A stretch of DNA of 64,000 bases from the NCBI GenBank assembly GCA_000828975.1, contig AP014683.1, forward strand, positions 291,520 to 355,519, given 5' to 3'. Positions 8,388-16,778 of this stretch are shown one piece after another. Each line of letters opens with the position of its first letter. The first letter of the stretch is position 1. A program made the position numbers and the translations under genes. Under the pieces are notes generated by a model, which made no database searches, was not told the DNA's origin, and worked only from the letters and a program-made list of their open reading frames with translations. Source of the DNA: Burkholderiales bacterium GJ-E10. GTDB lineage: Bacteria > Pseudomonadota > Gammaproteobacteria > Burkholderiales > Burkholderiaceae_F.

Positions 8388-9683
8388 ATGCAACTGCTGA
8401 CCCTGGGATTGAATCACCAAACGGCGCCGCTCGCCTTGCGGGAGCGGGTCGCGTTTCTGCCGCAGGAAATCGAGGGCACGATCGCGCGATTGCGACAGCG
8501 CTTCGCGAGTGCCACGCGCGGAACGGTGACCGAAGCGGCGATCGTCTCGACCTGCAATCGGACGGAGTTCTATTGCGCGGTGGACGATCCGGAACCGGCA
8601 GGGGCGGCCCTGTCGGAGTTCGTTGCCGAAGAGAAGGGTGTCGTCGCCAGCGATTTCGTGCGTTCCTCGTACACGCTGCCTGCGGCCGACGCGGTCCGCC
8701 ATGCGTTCCGGGTGGCGAGCGGCCTCGATTCGATGGTCCTGGGGGAGCCGCAGATCCTCGGACAGATGAAGCAGGCGGAGCGACTGGCGCGCCAGGCGGG
8801 CGGCCTCGGTCTGTTGCTCAATCACTTGTTCCAGCGCACCTTTGCCGTTGCGAAGGAAGTACGCAGTTCGACCGAAATCGGATCCCGGTCGGTGTCGATG
8901 GCAGCGGCGGCCGTGAAGATGGCCGAACGCATCTTCGGCGATATCGCCGATTGTCATGTGCTGTTCATCGGCGCAGGCGAGATGATCGAACTGACGGCGA
9001 CGCACTTCGCCGCGCGGCGGCCGAAGACGATCACCGTTGCCAACCGCACGTTCGAGCGCGCGCACAATCTGGCGTCGCACCTCCATGGACGCGCGATTCC
9101 GCTTTCCGACATTCCGGACGCGCTGGCGCACTTCGATATCGTCATCTCGTGCACCGCAAGTTCCCTGCCGATCATCGGGCTGGGCATGGTCGAGCGCGCG
9201 ATCCGTAGTCGCCGTCATCGGCCGATGGTGGTCGTCGACCTTGCGGTGCCTCGCGACGTCGAACCCGAGGTCTCCCGTCTCGATGACGTGTTCGTGTACA
9301 CCGTCGACGATCTCGGCCAGGTCGTGCAGACCGGGCAGGAGGCCCGCCAGGCCGCCGTGGCGCAGGCGGAGGTGATCATCGAGACTCGCGTGCGCGACTT
9401 TGAAAGCTGGCTTGCCGGCCGCGAGACGGTCCCGGTCATCCGCGACATGCGGGCGCGGGCGGAGTGCCTGCGCATGTACGAAATCGAACGCGCGCGGCGG
9501 CAGATCGCCCGCGGGGAACCCGTCGAAGTGGTGCTGGAGCGCTTTTCGCGCGCCCTCACCAACAAGTTCCTGCACGCCCCGATCGCGGTGCTCAACGAGG
9601 CGGCGGGTGCTTCCGACGACGAACGTGTACGGCAGATCGGAATGCTCTCGCAGTTCTACCGCAAGCCGGCCAACCACCAATGA
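8388..9683 (+). CDS. hemA: Glutamyl-tRNA reductase
   Basis: First step of C5-pathway tetrapyrrole synthesis: it reduces glutamyl-tRNA(Glu) to glutamate-1-semialdehyde with NADPH. The 431 residues fit the family. The N-terminal [10 protein letters not shown] and the catalytic-cysteine motif STCNRTEFY (Cys56) are present, followed by the NADP-binding domain ([10 protein letters not shown] near 190) and the C-terminal dimerisation helices. The start at 8388 matches homologues; the frame is open 15 codons further upstream. It heads a same-strand run hemA-prfA-prmC-grxD-ubiX. Heme and siroheme made from this pathway are needed by the dsr enzymes farther along. Confidence 0.97.
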   Translation: MQLLTLGLNHQTAPLALRERVAFLPQEIEGTIARLRQRFASATRGTVTEAAIVSTCNRTEFYCAVDDPEPAGAALSEFVAEEKGVVASDFVRSSYTLPAADAVRHAFRVASGLDSMVLGEPQILGQMKQAERLARQAGGLGLLLNHLFQRTFAVAKEVRSSTEIGSRSVSMAAAAVKMAERIFGDIADCHVLFIGAGEMIELTATHFAARRPKTITVANRTFERAHNLASHLHGRAIPLSDIPDALAHFDIVISCTASSLPIIGLGMVERAIRSRRHRPMVVVDLAVPRDVEPEVSRLDDVFVYTVDDLGQVVQTGQEARQAAVAQAEVIIETRVRDFESWLAGRETVPVIRDMRARAECLRMYEIERARRQIARGEPVEVVLERFSRALTNKFLHAPIAVLNEAAGASDDERVRQIGMLSQFYRKPANHQ

Positions 9684-9803
9684 TGGCATCGCACGTGTCG
9701 CACCGGCCGGCGTCGCGCTCCGAAGCTGCGGATTCCTCTGCGCCGGTGATGCCTTTTTCAATGCGTCATTAGCGCCCGCCCGGGCGGGTGGGTGCCTGTT
9801 CCC

Positions 9804-10886
9804 ATGAAAGAATCCATGCGGGCCAAACTGGCCCAGTTGGTGCATCGCCTTGCGGAAATCGATGCCGCGCTCGCGAGCGAGGACGCGGCGCGCGATCTCG
9901 ACCAGTTCCGCCGACTGTCGCGGGAACGGGCGGAACTCGAGCCCGTGGTCGCGCGCTTCCGCGAGTTCCTGACGGCGGAACAGGATCTGGACACCGCCCA
10001 GCAGATGATCGCCGACCCGGCGCTGCGCACGCTCGGTCAGGAGGAGGAGGGGATTGCCCGGACCCGGATCGCGGCGCTGGAAGACGAACTGCAACGGCTA
10101 CTGTTGCCCACCGACCCGAACGACGAGCGCAATATCTTCCTCGAAATCCGGGCCGGCACCGGCGGCGAGGAGTCGGCCTTGTTCGCGGCGGCGCTGCTGC
10201 GCATGTATATGCGGTATGCCGAGCGGCGCCGCTGGCAGACGGAGATCCTGTCGGAGAGCCCTTCCGATCTCGGTGGCTATCGGGAGGTGATCGTCCGGAT
10301 CGCGGGCCTGGGGGCATACAGCCGGCTGAAGTTCGAGTCCGGGGTGCACCGCGTGCAGCGGGTTCCGGAGACCGAGGCGCAGGGTCGCATCCACACTTCG
10401 GCCTGCACGGTCGCCGTGCTTCCCGAAGCCGACGAGATCGAGGACGTGAAGTTCGATCCAAGCGAGTTGCGGATCGATGTGTTCCGCGCCTCCGGCGCCG
10501 GGGGGCAGCACGTCAACAAGACCGAATCGGCCGTACGGGTCACCCATCTGCCGACCGGTCTGGTCGCGGAGTGCCAGGATGACCGCTCGCAGCACAAGAA
10601 CAAGGAGCGTGCGCTGAAGATTCTTGCGGCGCGGGTCAAGGACGCGCAGGTCCGTGCGCAGCAACAAAGCCAGGCGTCGGCGCGCCGTTCGCTGGTCGGC
10701 ACCGGCGATCGCTCGGAGCGGATCCGCACCTACAATTTCCCGCAGGGGCGGGTGACCGATCACCGCATCAACTTGACGCTGTACAAGATCGACCAGATCA
10801 TGGACGGCGACCTGGACGACCTGAGCAATGCGCTTACCGCGGAGTATCAGGCGGATCAGCTGGCGGCCCTGGCCGAATCGGAATAG
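9804..10886 (+). CDS. prfA: Peptide chain release factor 1
   Basis: Reads UAA and UAG stop codons and triggers peptide release. The 360 residues are the standard length. The GGQ motif is at 233-235 within [14 protein letters not shown], and the N-terminal coiled helix is intact. The start MKESMRAKL at 9804 matches homologues better than the ATG four codons upstream. The next gene encodes PrmC, which methylates the glutamine of this GGQ motif. Confidence 0.98.
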   Translation: MKESMRAKLAQLVHRLAEIDAALASEDAARDLDQFRRLSRERAELEPVVARFREFLTAEQDLDTAQQMIADPALRTLGQEEEGIARTRIAALEDELQRLLLPTDPNDERNIFLEIRAGTGGEESALFAAALLRMYMRYAERRRWQTEILSESPSDLGGYREVIVRIAGLGAYSRLKFESGVHRVQRVPETEAQGRIHTSACTVAVLPEADEIEDVKFDPSELRIDVFRASGAGGQHVNKTESAVRVTHLPTGLVAECQDDRSQHKNKERALKILAARVKDAQVRAQQQSQASARRSLVGTGDRSERIRTYNFPQGRVTDHRINLTLYKIDQIMDGDLDDLSNALTAEYQADQLAALAESE

Positions 10887-11005
10887 CGCCGTTCCGGTGC
10901 CACCGGTTCCGGGCGGAACCTTGCGCCATGTCGTCCCCCGGTGAGCCGGGCGGAACTTTGTGTTCCCGGGGAAGTCTTTCCCTCCATTTCGAACCGGATT
11001 GCGCG

Positions 11006-11824
11006 ATGACCGATCCGCATGTCAATGCGAGCATTCTGCTGCGGCAATCCCGGCTTCCGTTCCGGGAGGCGCGCGCGCTGCTCGCCCTATCCCTGGCGGT
11101 GTCGCCGGAGCACCTCGTCGCGCATCCGGAAATCGCCGTGCATCCGGCCGCGCAAGGGCGGTTTTCCGATCTGGCGGCGCGACGGCGCGGCGGCACGCCG
11201 ATGGCCTACCTGACCGGGTTTCAGGAGTTCTACGGCCACACCCTCGAAGTCACGCCCGCCGTGCTCATTCCGCGACCCGAGACGGAGCTTCTGGTCGATA
11301 CCGCAATCCGCCTCCTGCCGTCCAGGCCGGGCGCCTCCGTGCTGGACCTCGGGACCGGTTCGGGTTGCATCGCGATCACGCTGGCGCTGGCGCAGCCGCA
11401 CTGGCAGGTCGTTGCGAGCGATCGGTGCGTGCAGGCGCTGGCGGTCGCACGCCGGAACAGCAGCCGGTTGCAGGCGCGCGTCGCGCTGGTCGCCGCCGAC
11501 TGGTTCGCACCGCTCGGCGGCGCGCAGTTCGATCTGATCGTCTCCAATCCTCCCTACGTGGCGGAGGGTGACCCCCATCTGTCCAGCCTGACCCACGAGC
11601 CCCGGCATGCCCTCACCGACGGTGCCGATGGCCTGAGCGCGCTGCGCACCATCATCGCGGGCGCAGGGAAGTATCTGCGCCCGGGCGGCGTTCTGCTGCT
11701 CGAGCATGGTTACGATCAGGGGCCGCAGGTGCATGCCCTGGCGCGGGAGCAAGGGTTCGGTTCGGTCGAGACCTTGCTGGATCTCGAGGGCCGCGACCGC
11801 GTCTGCCTGGCGCGTTGGCAGTGA
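11006..11824 (+). CDS. prmC: Release factor glutamine methyltransferase
   Basis: SAM-dependent N5-methyltransferase that modifies the GGQ glutamine of release factors. The 272 residues carry an N-terminal helical domain, the substrate-recognition IPRPETELLVD (about 91), the SAM loop LDLGTGSGCIAI and the catalytic NPPY (181-184). The start at 11006 (MTDPHVN) is preferred over the more distant upstream ATG, which would add unconserved residues. It directly follows prfA, as is common. Confidence 0.97.
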   Translation: MTDPHVNASILLRQSRLPFREARALLALSLAVSPEHLVAHPEIAVHPAAQGRFSDLAARRRGGTPMAYLTGFQEFYGHTLEVTPAVLIPRPETELLVDTAIRLLPSRPGASVLDLGTGSGCIAITLALAQPHWQVVASDRCVQALAVARRNSSRLQARVALVAADWFAPLGGAQFDLIVSNPPYVAEGDPHLSSLTHEPRHALTDGADGLSALRTIIAGAGKYLRPGGVLLLEHGYDQGPQVHALAREQGFGSVETLLDLEGRDRVCLARWQ

Positions 11825-11940
11825 GCGTGCCGGCTGCCCGCGTCCTTCCCCACGCCCGGGACGGGGAATTTCCGGCGGCATCCGCCGTCTCATGCGTGTA
11901 GGATCTCGTTCAAAGTCCGTTTCTTTCCTGGAATCCCATC

Positions 11941-12255
11941 ATGGAAGCGCAAGAGTTCATCCGGAAGACCGTCACCGAAAATCCCGTGGTCCTGTTTATG
12001 AAAGGCACGGCGCAGTTCCCGCGTTGCGGGTTCTCGGGTCGCGCGGTGCAGATTCTCAAGGCTTGCGGCGTCAAGAACATCGTCATCGTCGATGTGCTCC
12101 AGGACGACGTCATCCGCCAGGCGATCAAGGACTACGCCAGTTGGCCGACGATCCCGCAGCTCTACGTCAACGGGCAGTTCGTCGGCGGCTCCGACATCAT
12201 GAATGAAATGTACGAAAGCGGGGAGTTGCAGAACCTGCTCGACGCCACGCAGTGA
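11941..12255 (+). CDS. grxD: Monothiol glutaredoxin, Grx4 family
   Basis: A 104-residue monothiol glutaredoxin that carries [2Fe-2S] clusters and helps deliver them. The single active-site cysteine is in CGFS (Cys29), with the cis-Pro segment TIPQLYVNG and the GGSDIMNEMYESGEL end typical of the family. Its stop overlaps the ubiX start. The many Fe-S proteins in this window (Dsr proteins, NadA) are possible clients, but that is only inference. Confidence 0.97.
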   Translation: MEAQEFIRKTVTENPVVLFMKGTAQFPRCGFSGRAVQILKACGVKNIVIVDVLQDDVIRQAIKDYASWPTIPQLYVNGQFVGGSDIMNEMYESGELQNLLDATQ

Positions 12256-12860
12256 TGCCGCGGCGTGTCATCGTCGCTGTCACCGGTGCATCGGGCGCCG
12301 TGTACGGCGTGCGGTTGCTCGAGCACCTGCGTGCCGCGGGCGGGGTGGAAACCCATGTCGTGGTCTCGCATGCCGGTGCCTTGAGCGCAAGCCAGGAACT
12401 CGGGATCAAGCGCGGCGGCATCGAAGCGCTGGCCGACGTCGTCCATGGCGTATCGGATATCGGCGCAGCGATCGCCTCCGGGTCGTTCGCCTGGGAATCG
12501 ATGGTGATTGCGCCGTGCTCGGGAAAGACGCTGGCCGCGATCGCCTGCGGTTTTGCCGACAACCTCATCTCCCGCGCCGCCGACGTCACCCTCAAGGAGC
12601 GGCGGCGTCTGGTCCTGCTCGTTCGCGAGGCGCCCCTGCATGCGGCGCATCTGCGCAACATGCAGGAAGTGACCCAGATGGGAGGCATCGTCTTCCCACC
12701 CGTGCCGGCGTTCTATCACCGCCCCCGCTCGATCGAGGAGATGGTCGACCAGACCCTCGCGCGCGTGCTCGATCTGATCGGAGTCGAGCACCAGCTCGCA
12801 CCCCGGTGGCGCGGCGTGGCGGCGCCGGCGCCAGCGCCGGAATGCGGCCCCGGGACATGA
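12255..12860 (+). CDS. ubiX: Flavin prenyltransferase UbiX
   Basis: Joins dimethylallyl phosphate to FMN to make the prenylated flavin cofactor used by UbiD in ubiquinone synthesis. About 201 residues with the N-terminal VAVTGASGAVYGVRLLE, the SCG-like ...APCSGKTLAAIACG segment and the LVREAPLH motif near 125. Either the GTG at 12252 or the ATG at 12255 can start it. The ATG is chosen because it overlaps the grxD stop by one base (TGATG). Confidence 0.96.
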   Translation: MPRRVIVAVTGASGAVYGVRLLEHLRAAGGVETHVVVSHAGALSASQELGIKRGGIEALADVVHGVSDIGAAIASGSFAWESMVIAPCSGKTLAAIACGFADNLISRAADVTLKERRRLVLLVREAPLHAAHLRNMQEVTQMGGIVFPPVPAFYHRPRSIEEMVDQTLARVLDLIGVEHQLAPRWRGVAAPAPAPECGPGT

Positions 12861-12994
12861 CCTGTTACGCTCTGGTCGCGATGGTTCGGCGGCATTCCCG
12901 CCCGACCGATCTACAATAACCTGCCTTGTCGTTGCGGGTTGTCCGCACCGAGGCATTCGCCGGGCCGTCCGGATTTTTTGCGGGGAGGTTTGCC

Positions 12995-13537
12995 ATGCGT
13001 CCTTTTTCCTGGGGACTCGGAGTTGTCGCCGGTGCCGGGTTCCTGGCATTGGCCGGTTGCCAGACCATGCCGACGGGTCCGACCGTGCAGGTCATGCCGG
13101 CGCCCGGGAAGCCCTTCGATGTTTTCGTAGGGGAAGATCAGGTCTGCAAGGCCTACGCGTCGCAGGCGATCGCGGGCGGCAAGTCCTCGACCGCGAGTTC
13201 GCAGGTCGCCGGCACGGTCGCGGCGACCGCGCTGGGTGCCGCGGCGGGGGCGCTCCTGGGCAACAGCGGCGAGTCTGCCGCAGCGGGCGCGGGCGTCGGG
13301 CTGATCGCCGGTTCGGCGCTAGGCGCCGGCCAGGGCTCCAGTGACAGCTATATGTTGCAGCGGCAGTACAACATCGCATACATGCAATGCATGTATTCAA
13401 AGGGCAACATCGTGCCGGGGATGGCGGCTCCCAGCTACCGCATGCGCAATCTCCCGCCGCCTCCGCCCCCGCAGTCGCAGGGCAATCTTCCGCCGCCGCC
13501 CCCGCCGCCTCCGGGATATGGCGGCGAAGGCTACTAA
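12995..13537 (+). CDS. Glycine-zipper lipoprotein with proline-rich tail
   Basis: A 180-residue envelope protein. The signal is followed by a lipobox LALAGC, predicted acylation at about residue 22. A Gly/Ala-rich glycine-zipper segment (about 65-112, with GAAAGALLGNSGESAAAGAG) is the kind that inserts in or spans membranes. The end is low-complexity poly-Pro (about 153-172). The start at 12995 is chosen because it gives the proper lipoprotein signal. Related SlyB/Omp16-type zippers support outer-membrane integrity; the specific role here is unknown. Confidence 0.8.
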   Translation: MRPFSWGLGVVAGAGFLALAGCQTMPTGPTVQVMPAPGKPFDVFVGEDQVCKAYASQAIAGGKSSTASSQVAGTVAATALGAAAGALLGNSGESAAAGAGVGLIAGSALGAGQGSSDSYMLQRQYNIAYMQCMYSKGNIVPGMAAPSYRMRNLPPPPPPQSQGNLPPPPPPPPGYGGEGY

Positions 13538-13607
13538 GCTGATCGCACAGCATCGGACGGACGGAGAAACCCGGGCGCCGGCCGACCGGTCGGGTTCGTA
13601 ACGGCGC

Positions 13608-14327
13608 TCAAGGCCAGATGCGCACGACGAGCGGCACGATCATTGCCGTCAGCAGGCCGTTCAATCCGATGCCCAATGCCGCGAACGCCGCGGCAAGGCT
13701 GTGGAGGGGAGCGACCCGCGCTGCCGCAAGGCCGCTGCCGGAGACTCCGGCAGCGAATCCCTGGACCCGCCAGTCGTGGATGCGCAGGCGCCGCAAGGTT
13801 GCCTGAACGCAGATTGCGGCGACGATGCCGCCGGCGATCGCCATGGTTGCCGTCAGGGCGGGGATGCCGCCGATTTCGTCCGCGATCGGCATCGCGATCG
13901 GCGTGGTTGCCGCCTTGGGGGCGATCGAGAGCATCACGTCCCGCGTGCCGCCGAACAGCCGGACGATGGCGATGCCGCTGACGATCGATGTCAGCGATCC
14001 GGCAAGCAGGGACAGCGCGACGCCCATCGGAACGCGGCGCACTTGCGGCAGGTGCCGCGCCAGGGGAACGGCGAGGGCCACCGTTGCCGGGCCGAGCAGC
14101 ATGTGGATGACGCGCGCACCCGAAAAATAGCTCGCGTACGTCGTGTGCGTGAGGCGCAGGATCGGGATGATCACGAGGATCGCGATCAGCACCGGATTGG
14201 CCAACGGCGAGTCGTTGCAGCGGCGCTGGATCCGCAGTCCGAGCACGTACGCGGCGATCGTCAGCGTCAACCAGAGCAGCGGGTTGGGCTGGAGCGGCGT
14301 CCAGACGGTCGCGACGAGGTCGCGCAT
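13608..14327 (-). CDS. lrgB: LrgB/CidB-family membrane protein
   Basis: A 239-residue inner-membrane protein with about 7-8 hydrophobic segments and the LrgB signatures ARHLPQ, SIAPKAATTPIAM (about 150-162) and GGIPALTA. LrgAB/CidAB pairs affect murein hydrolase export and autolysis in some species, or act as pyruvate/glycolate exporters in others; sequence cannot say which. The ATG overlaps the last base of the lrgA stop, so the pair is translationally coupled. The frame stays open far upstream across chrA and glgP, but that part is antisense shadow. Confidence 0.92.
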   Translation of the reverse strand: MRDLVATVWTPLQPNPLLWLTLTIAAYVLGLRIQRRCNDSPLANPVLIAILVIIPILRLTHTTYASYFSGARVIHMLLGPATVALAVPLARHLPQVRRVPMGVALSLLAGSLTSIVSGIAIVRLFGGTRDVMLSIAPKAATTPIAMPIADEIGGIPALTATMAIAGGIVAAICVQATLRRLRIHDWRVQGFAAGVSGSGLAAARVAPLHSLAAAFAALGIGLNGLLTAMIVPLVVRIWP

Positions 14328-14755
14328 CACGCGTCCTCCCCCGCGGCCTGGGGCGGCCGCGATTCCGATTCGGGCTCCGCGGGCGCCGCGGCGTTGCCCG
14401 CCCTCCGGGTCGCGTGGTGCATCACGGTTCCCGTTGCGATGATGCCCAGGATCGTCGAGCCGACGACCCCGGCCAGGATCGGCGCCCACTCCCGCTGCAG
14501 CATGGGCGCCTCGGCCATGATGCCTACGCCGGCCGGCACGAAGAGCAGGCCCATGTTGCGGATCAGGCCATGGGCGGCGGTCGACAGCGGGGTCCGGTGG
14601 GACGACGGCACTTCGCCGTCCCGCCCGCGCCAGACCAGTGCAACCGTCAGCAGGAACATGCCGATGACGGGGCCGGGAAGGGGGACATGGGTCGCGCTGC
14701 GGATGACTTCGCCGAGGAGTTGAAATCCGAGCAGGACGAGGAAGGCCATGGGCAT
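14327..14755 (-). CDS. lrgA: LrgA/CidA-family membrane protein
   Basis: A 142-residue holin-like inner-membrane protein with four hydrophobic helices. It includes LLGFQLLGEVI, LPGPVIGMFLL and GLLFVPAGVGIM, the hallmark motifs of the family. It ends in a polar Ala/Pro/Glu tail. It is the partner of LrgB encoded directly downstream. The start at 14755 begins at the conserved first helix. It is divergent from chrA across an 80-base gap. Confidence 0.92.
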   Translation of the reverse strand: MPMAFLVLLGFQLLGEVIRSATHVPLPGPVIGMFLLTVALVWRGRDGEVPSSHRTPLSTAAHGLIRNMGLLFVPAGVGIMAEAPMLQREWAPILAGVVGSTILGIIATGTVMHHATRRAGNAAAPAEPESESRPPQAAGEDA

Positions 14756-14834
14756 CGCGGAATCCTTTTGATGCCGGACGGTCGTGCGGGCGCGAGCCGG
14801 GACGCCGATGCGGCGTGAGATGATACTGCGCGAT

Positions 14835-16037
14835 ATGGGCAGCTCGATCGATTCCGCCGGTTCGCCCTGGGAGGTGCTGCGCGCCTTTCTGGCCCTGGGC
14901 TTGCGTTGTTTCGGCGGCCCCGTTGCGCACATCGGCTATTTCCATGACGAATTCGTCATGCGCCGGCGCTGGCTCGACGAGGAGGGCTTTGCCGACCTGG
15001 TCGGGCTCTGTCAATTTTTGCCCGGCCCCGCGAGCAGTCAGATCGGATTTGCGATCGGCCTGCTGCGGGCGGGTTATCTCGGCGGGTTCGCGGCATGGTT
15101 CGGCTTCACGCTGCCGTCGGCGGCCGCGCTGGTGCTGTTCGCCCGCGCGATGGGGGCGTTTGCCGGTCCCGCCGGCGCCGCGCTGCTGCATGGACTGAAA
15201 TTGGTCGCCGTCGCCGTCGTCGCACAAGCGGTCCTCGGCATGGCCCGCAACCTGTGCTCGGACCGCGCCCGGGCGTCGATCGCGCTGGTCGCTGCGTTGA
15301 TCGTCCTGTGGGGGGCGTCCTCGGCGGTGCAGATTGTTGCGATCATGCTGGGTGCGACGGCGGGGCTGCTGTTCTGTCGCGGGGCGGCCCCGCGGACGGC
15401 AGCGACCGTGCTTGCCTTCCCGGTCTCGCCCGCCGCGGGCGCGGCGGCATTGATCGGTTTTTTCGGCCTCCTTGCCGGCGTTCCGGTTTGGCGGAGCCTG
15501 GCGGACGGAATGGGGCTGGCGCATTTCGAGGCGTTCTATCGCGCGGGGGCGCTCGTGTTCGGCGGCGGCCACGTGGTGCTGCCGCTGCTCCACGACGCGT
15601 TCGTGTCGCGCGGTTGGGTCGATGATCGGGCGTTTCTCGCCGGGTATGGCGCGGCGCAGGCCGTCCCCGGGCCACTCTTCACCTTCGCTGCCTATCTCGG
15701 GTTCCTCGTCAGTCCGCAGCATCGCCTGTCGGGAGCTGTCCTCGGCCTGTTGGGGATCTTCCTTCCGGGGATCCTGGTGCTGGTCGGCGCATTGCCGTAC
15801 TGGAGCCGCCTGCGTGCAGGCGTCGCCGCGCGGGCGGCGATGCGCGGGGTCAATGCTGCGGTGGTCGGCCTGCTCGCCGCTGCGCTCTACAGCCCGATCT
15901 GGACGACGACCATCCGCGGCCCGAGGGATTTCGCCATTGCTCTCGCCGGATTCGTGATGTTGACGGTGTGGAAGGCGCCGCCCGTCGCCGTCGTTGCATT
16001 CTGCGCCATTGCCGCGACGATCATTCCCCATGCGTGA
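14835..16037 (+). CDS. chrA: Chromate transporter, ChrA (CHR) family
   Basis: A 400-residue membrane transporter made of two homologous CHR halves. The first half shows FGGPVAHIGYFHDEFV and QFLPGPASSQIGFAIG; the second shows FGGGHVVLPLL and QAVPGPLFTFAAYLGF. About ten transmembrane segments. ChrA-type proteins export chromate, and some family members may handle other anions. There is no chrB regulator nearby. The start at 14835 (MGSS) fits the family; ATG codons upstream would add a non-conserved arginine-rich stretch. Confidence 0.93.
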   Translation: MGSSIDSAGSPWEVLRAFLALGLRCFGGPVAHIGYFHDEFVMRRRWLDEEGFADLVGLCQFLPGPASSQIGFAIGLLRAGYLGGFAAWFGFTLPSAAALVLFARAMGAFAGPAGAALLHGLKLVAVAVVAQAVLGMARNLCSDRARASIALVAALIVLWGASSAVQIVAIMLGATAGLLFCRGAAPRTAATVLAFPVSPAAGAAALIGFFGLLAGVPVWRSLADGMGLAHFEAFYRAGALVFGGGHVVLPLLHDAFVSRGWVDDRAFLAGYGAAQAVPGPLFTFAAYLGFLVSPQHRLSGAVLGLLGIFLPGILVLVGALPYWSRLRAGVAARAAMRGVNAAVVGLLAAALYSPIWTTTIRGPRDFAIALAGFVMLTVWKAPPVAVVAFCAIAATIIPHA

Positions 16038-16205
16038 GCGATCGGCGGCCAACGGCGCGGTCAACGTTCGCGGAGTGCGGCTTTCAAGGCGGGGCGGGAA
16101 TTGGCGACAAGCGGTCATCCCGGTCAAGGTTTTGTGCGGCGCCGCGGCACGTCGTGGCCAATCGGGGGTAATCTGCCTCCCTCGACTTCTGGAGTGAGGT
16201 GGCGG

Positions 16206-16667
16206 ATGAAAAGGACCTGGATCGTTCTGGCCAATGCATCGCGCGCGCGGATTCTGGATCGCGAGCCCGGCGGTGGCCGCCTTGAGGAGTTGGCGGATCT
16301 GGTGCATCCGCAAAGTCGCGACAAGGGAAGTGCCCTGACCTCCGACCGGGAAGGCCATGCGCAGAAGGCGCACGGCGATCCGGGGCATGCCGGAACCGAG
16401 TTCCAGCCACGCACCGACCCCCGCCAAAAGGAACACGCGGTCTTCGCGACGGAGGTGTCCCGTTATCTGGAGGACGCGGTCACGCAGGGGCGCTGTCCCG
16501 GGCTGGTGCTGATTGCTTCCGCTCCGTTTCTTGGCGAACTCGAGTCGCATCTGGGCAGCGCTGCGCGGCGGGTCGTGAGCGCGGCCATCCCACGCGATCT
16601 GACGGCGTTTTCCGGGCCCGATCTGGTGCGCGCCGTCACCGAGGTCCTGGACCGCCCGCGGCATTGA
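16206..16667 (+). CDS. Host attachment-family protein
   Basis: A 153-residue soluble protein resembling the 'protein required for attachment to host cells' family. It has an N-terminal WIVLANASRARIL strand, a polar His-rich middle (DREGHAQKAHGDPGHAG) and LVLIASAPFLGELESHL near 105, the arrangement of the bacterial release-factor-like/ATPase-like fold. The name comes from one studied plant-associated member; a real role in attachment is unproven. It has its own start after a 168-base gap and precedes glgP by about 110 bases. Confidence 0.75.
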   Translation: MKRTWIVLANASRARILDREPGGGRLEELADLVHPQSRDKGSALTSDREGHAQKAHGDPGHAGTEFQPRTDPRQKEHAVFATEVSRYLEDAVTQGRCPGLVLIASAPFLGELESHLGSAARRVVSAAIPRDLTAFSGPDLVRAVTEVLDRPRH

Positions 16668-16778
16668 ATCGAGCGCGGCCGCCGGCGCAGATCCGGTGCC
16701 GAGGTTCGTCTGCGCCGATCGGGCGGCGTGCCCTCCGCCGCCGGACGTTGCGTCAGGAACGGGCTTGCCGAGGAAAAC

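Noticed and set aside
13455..13520. Repetitive CCGCC tract
   Set aside because: It encodes the poly-proline tail of the glycine-zipper lipoprotein. The unit is short and degenerate, with no spacer structure, so it is neither a CRISPR nor an independent repeat element.
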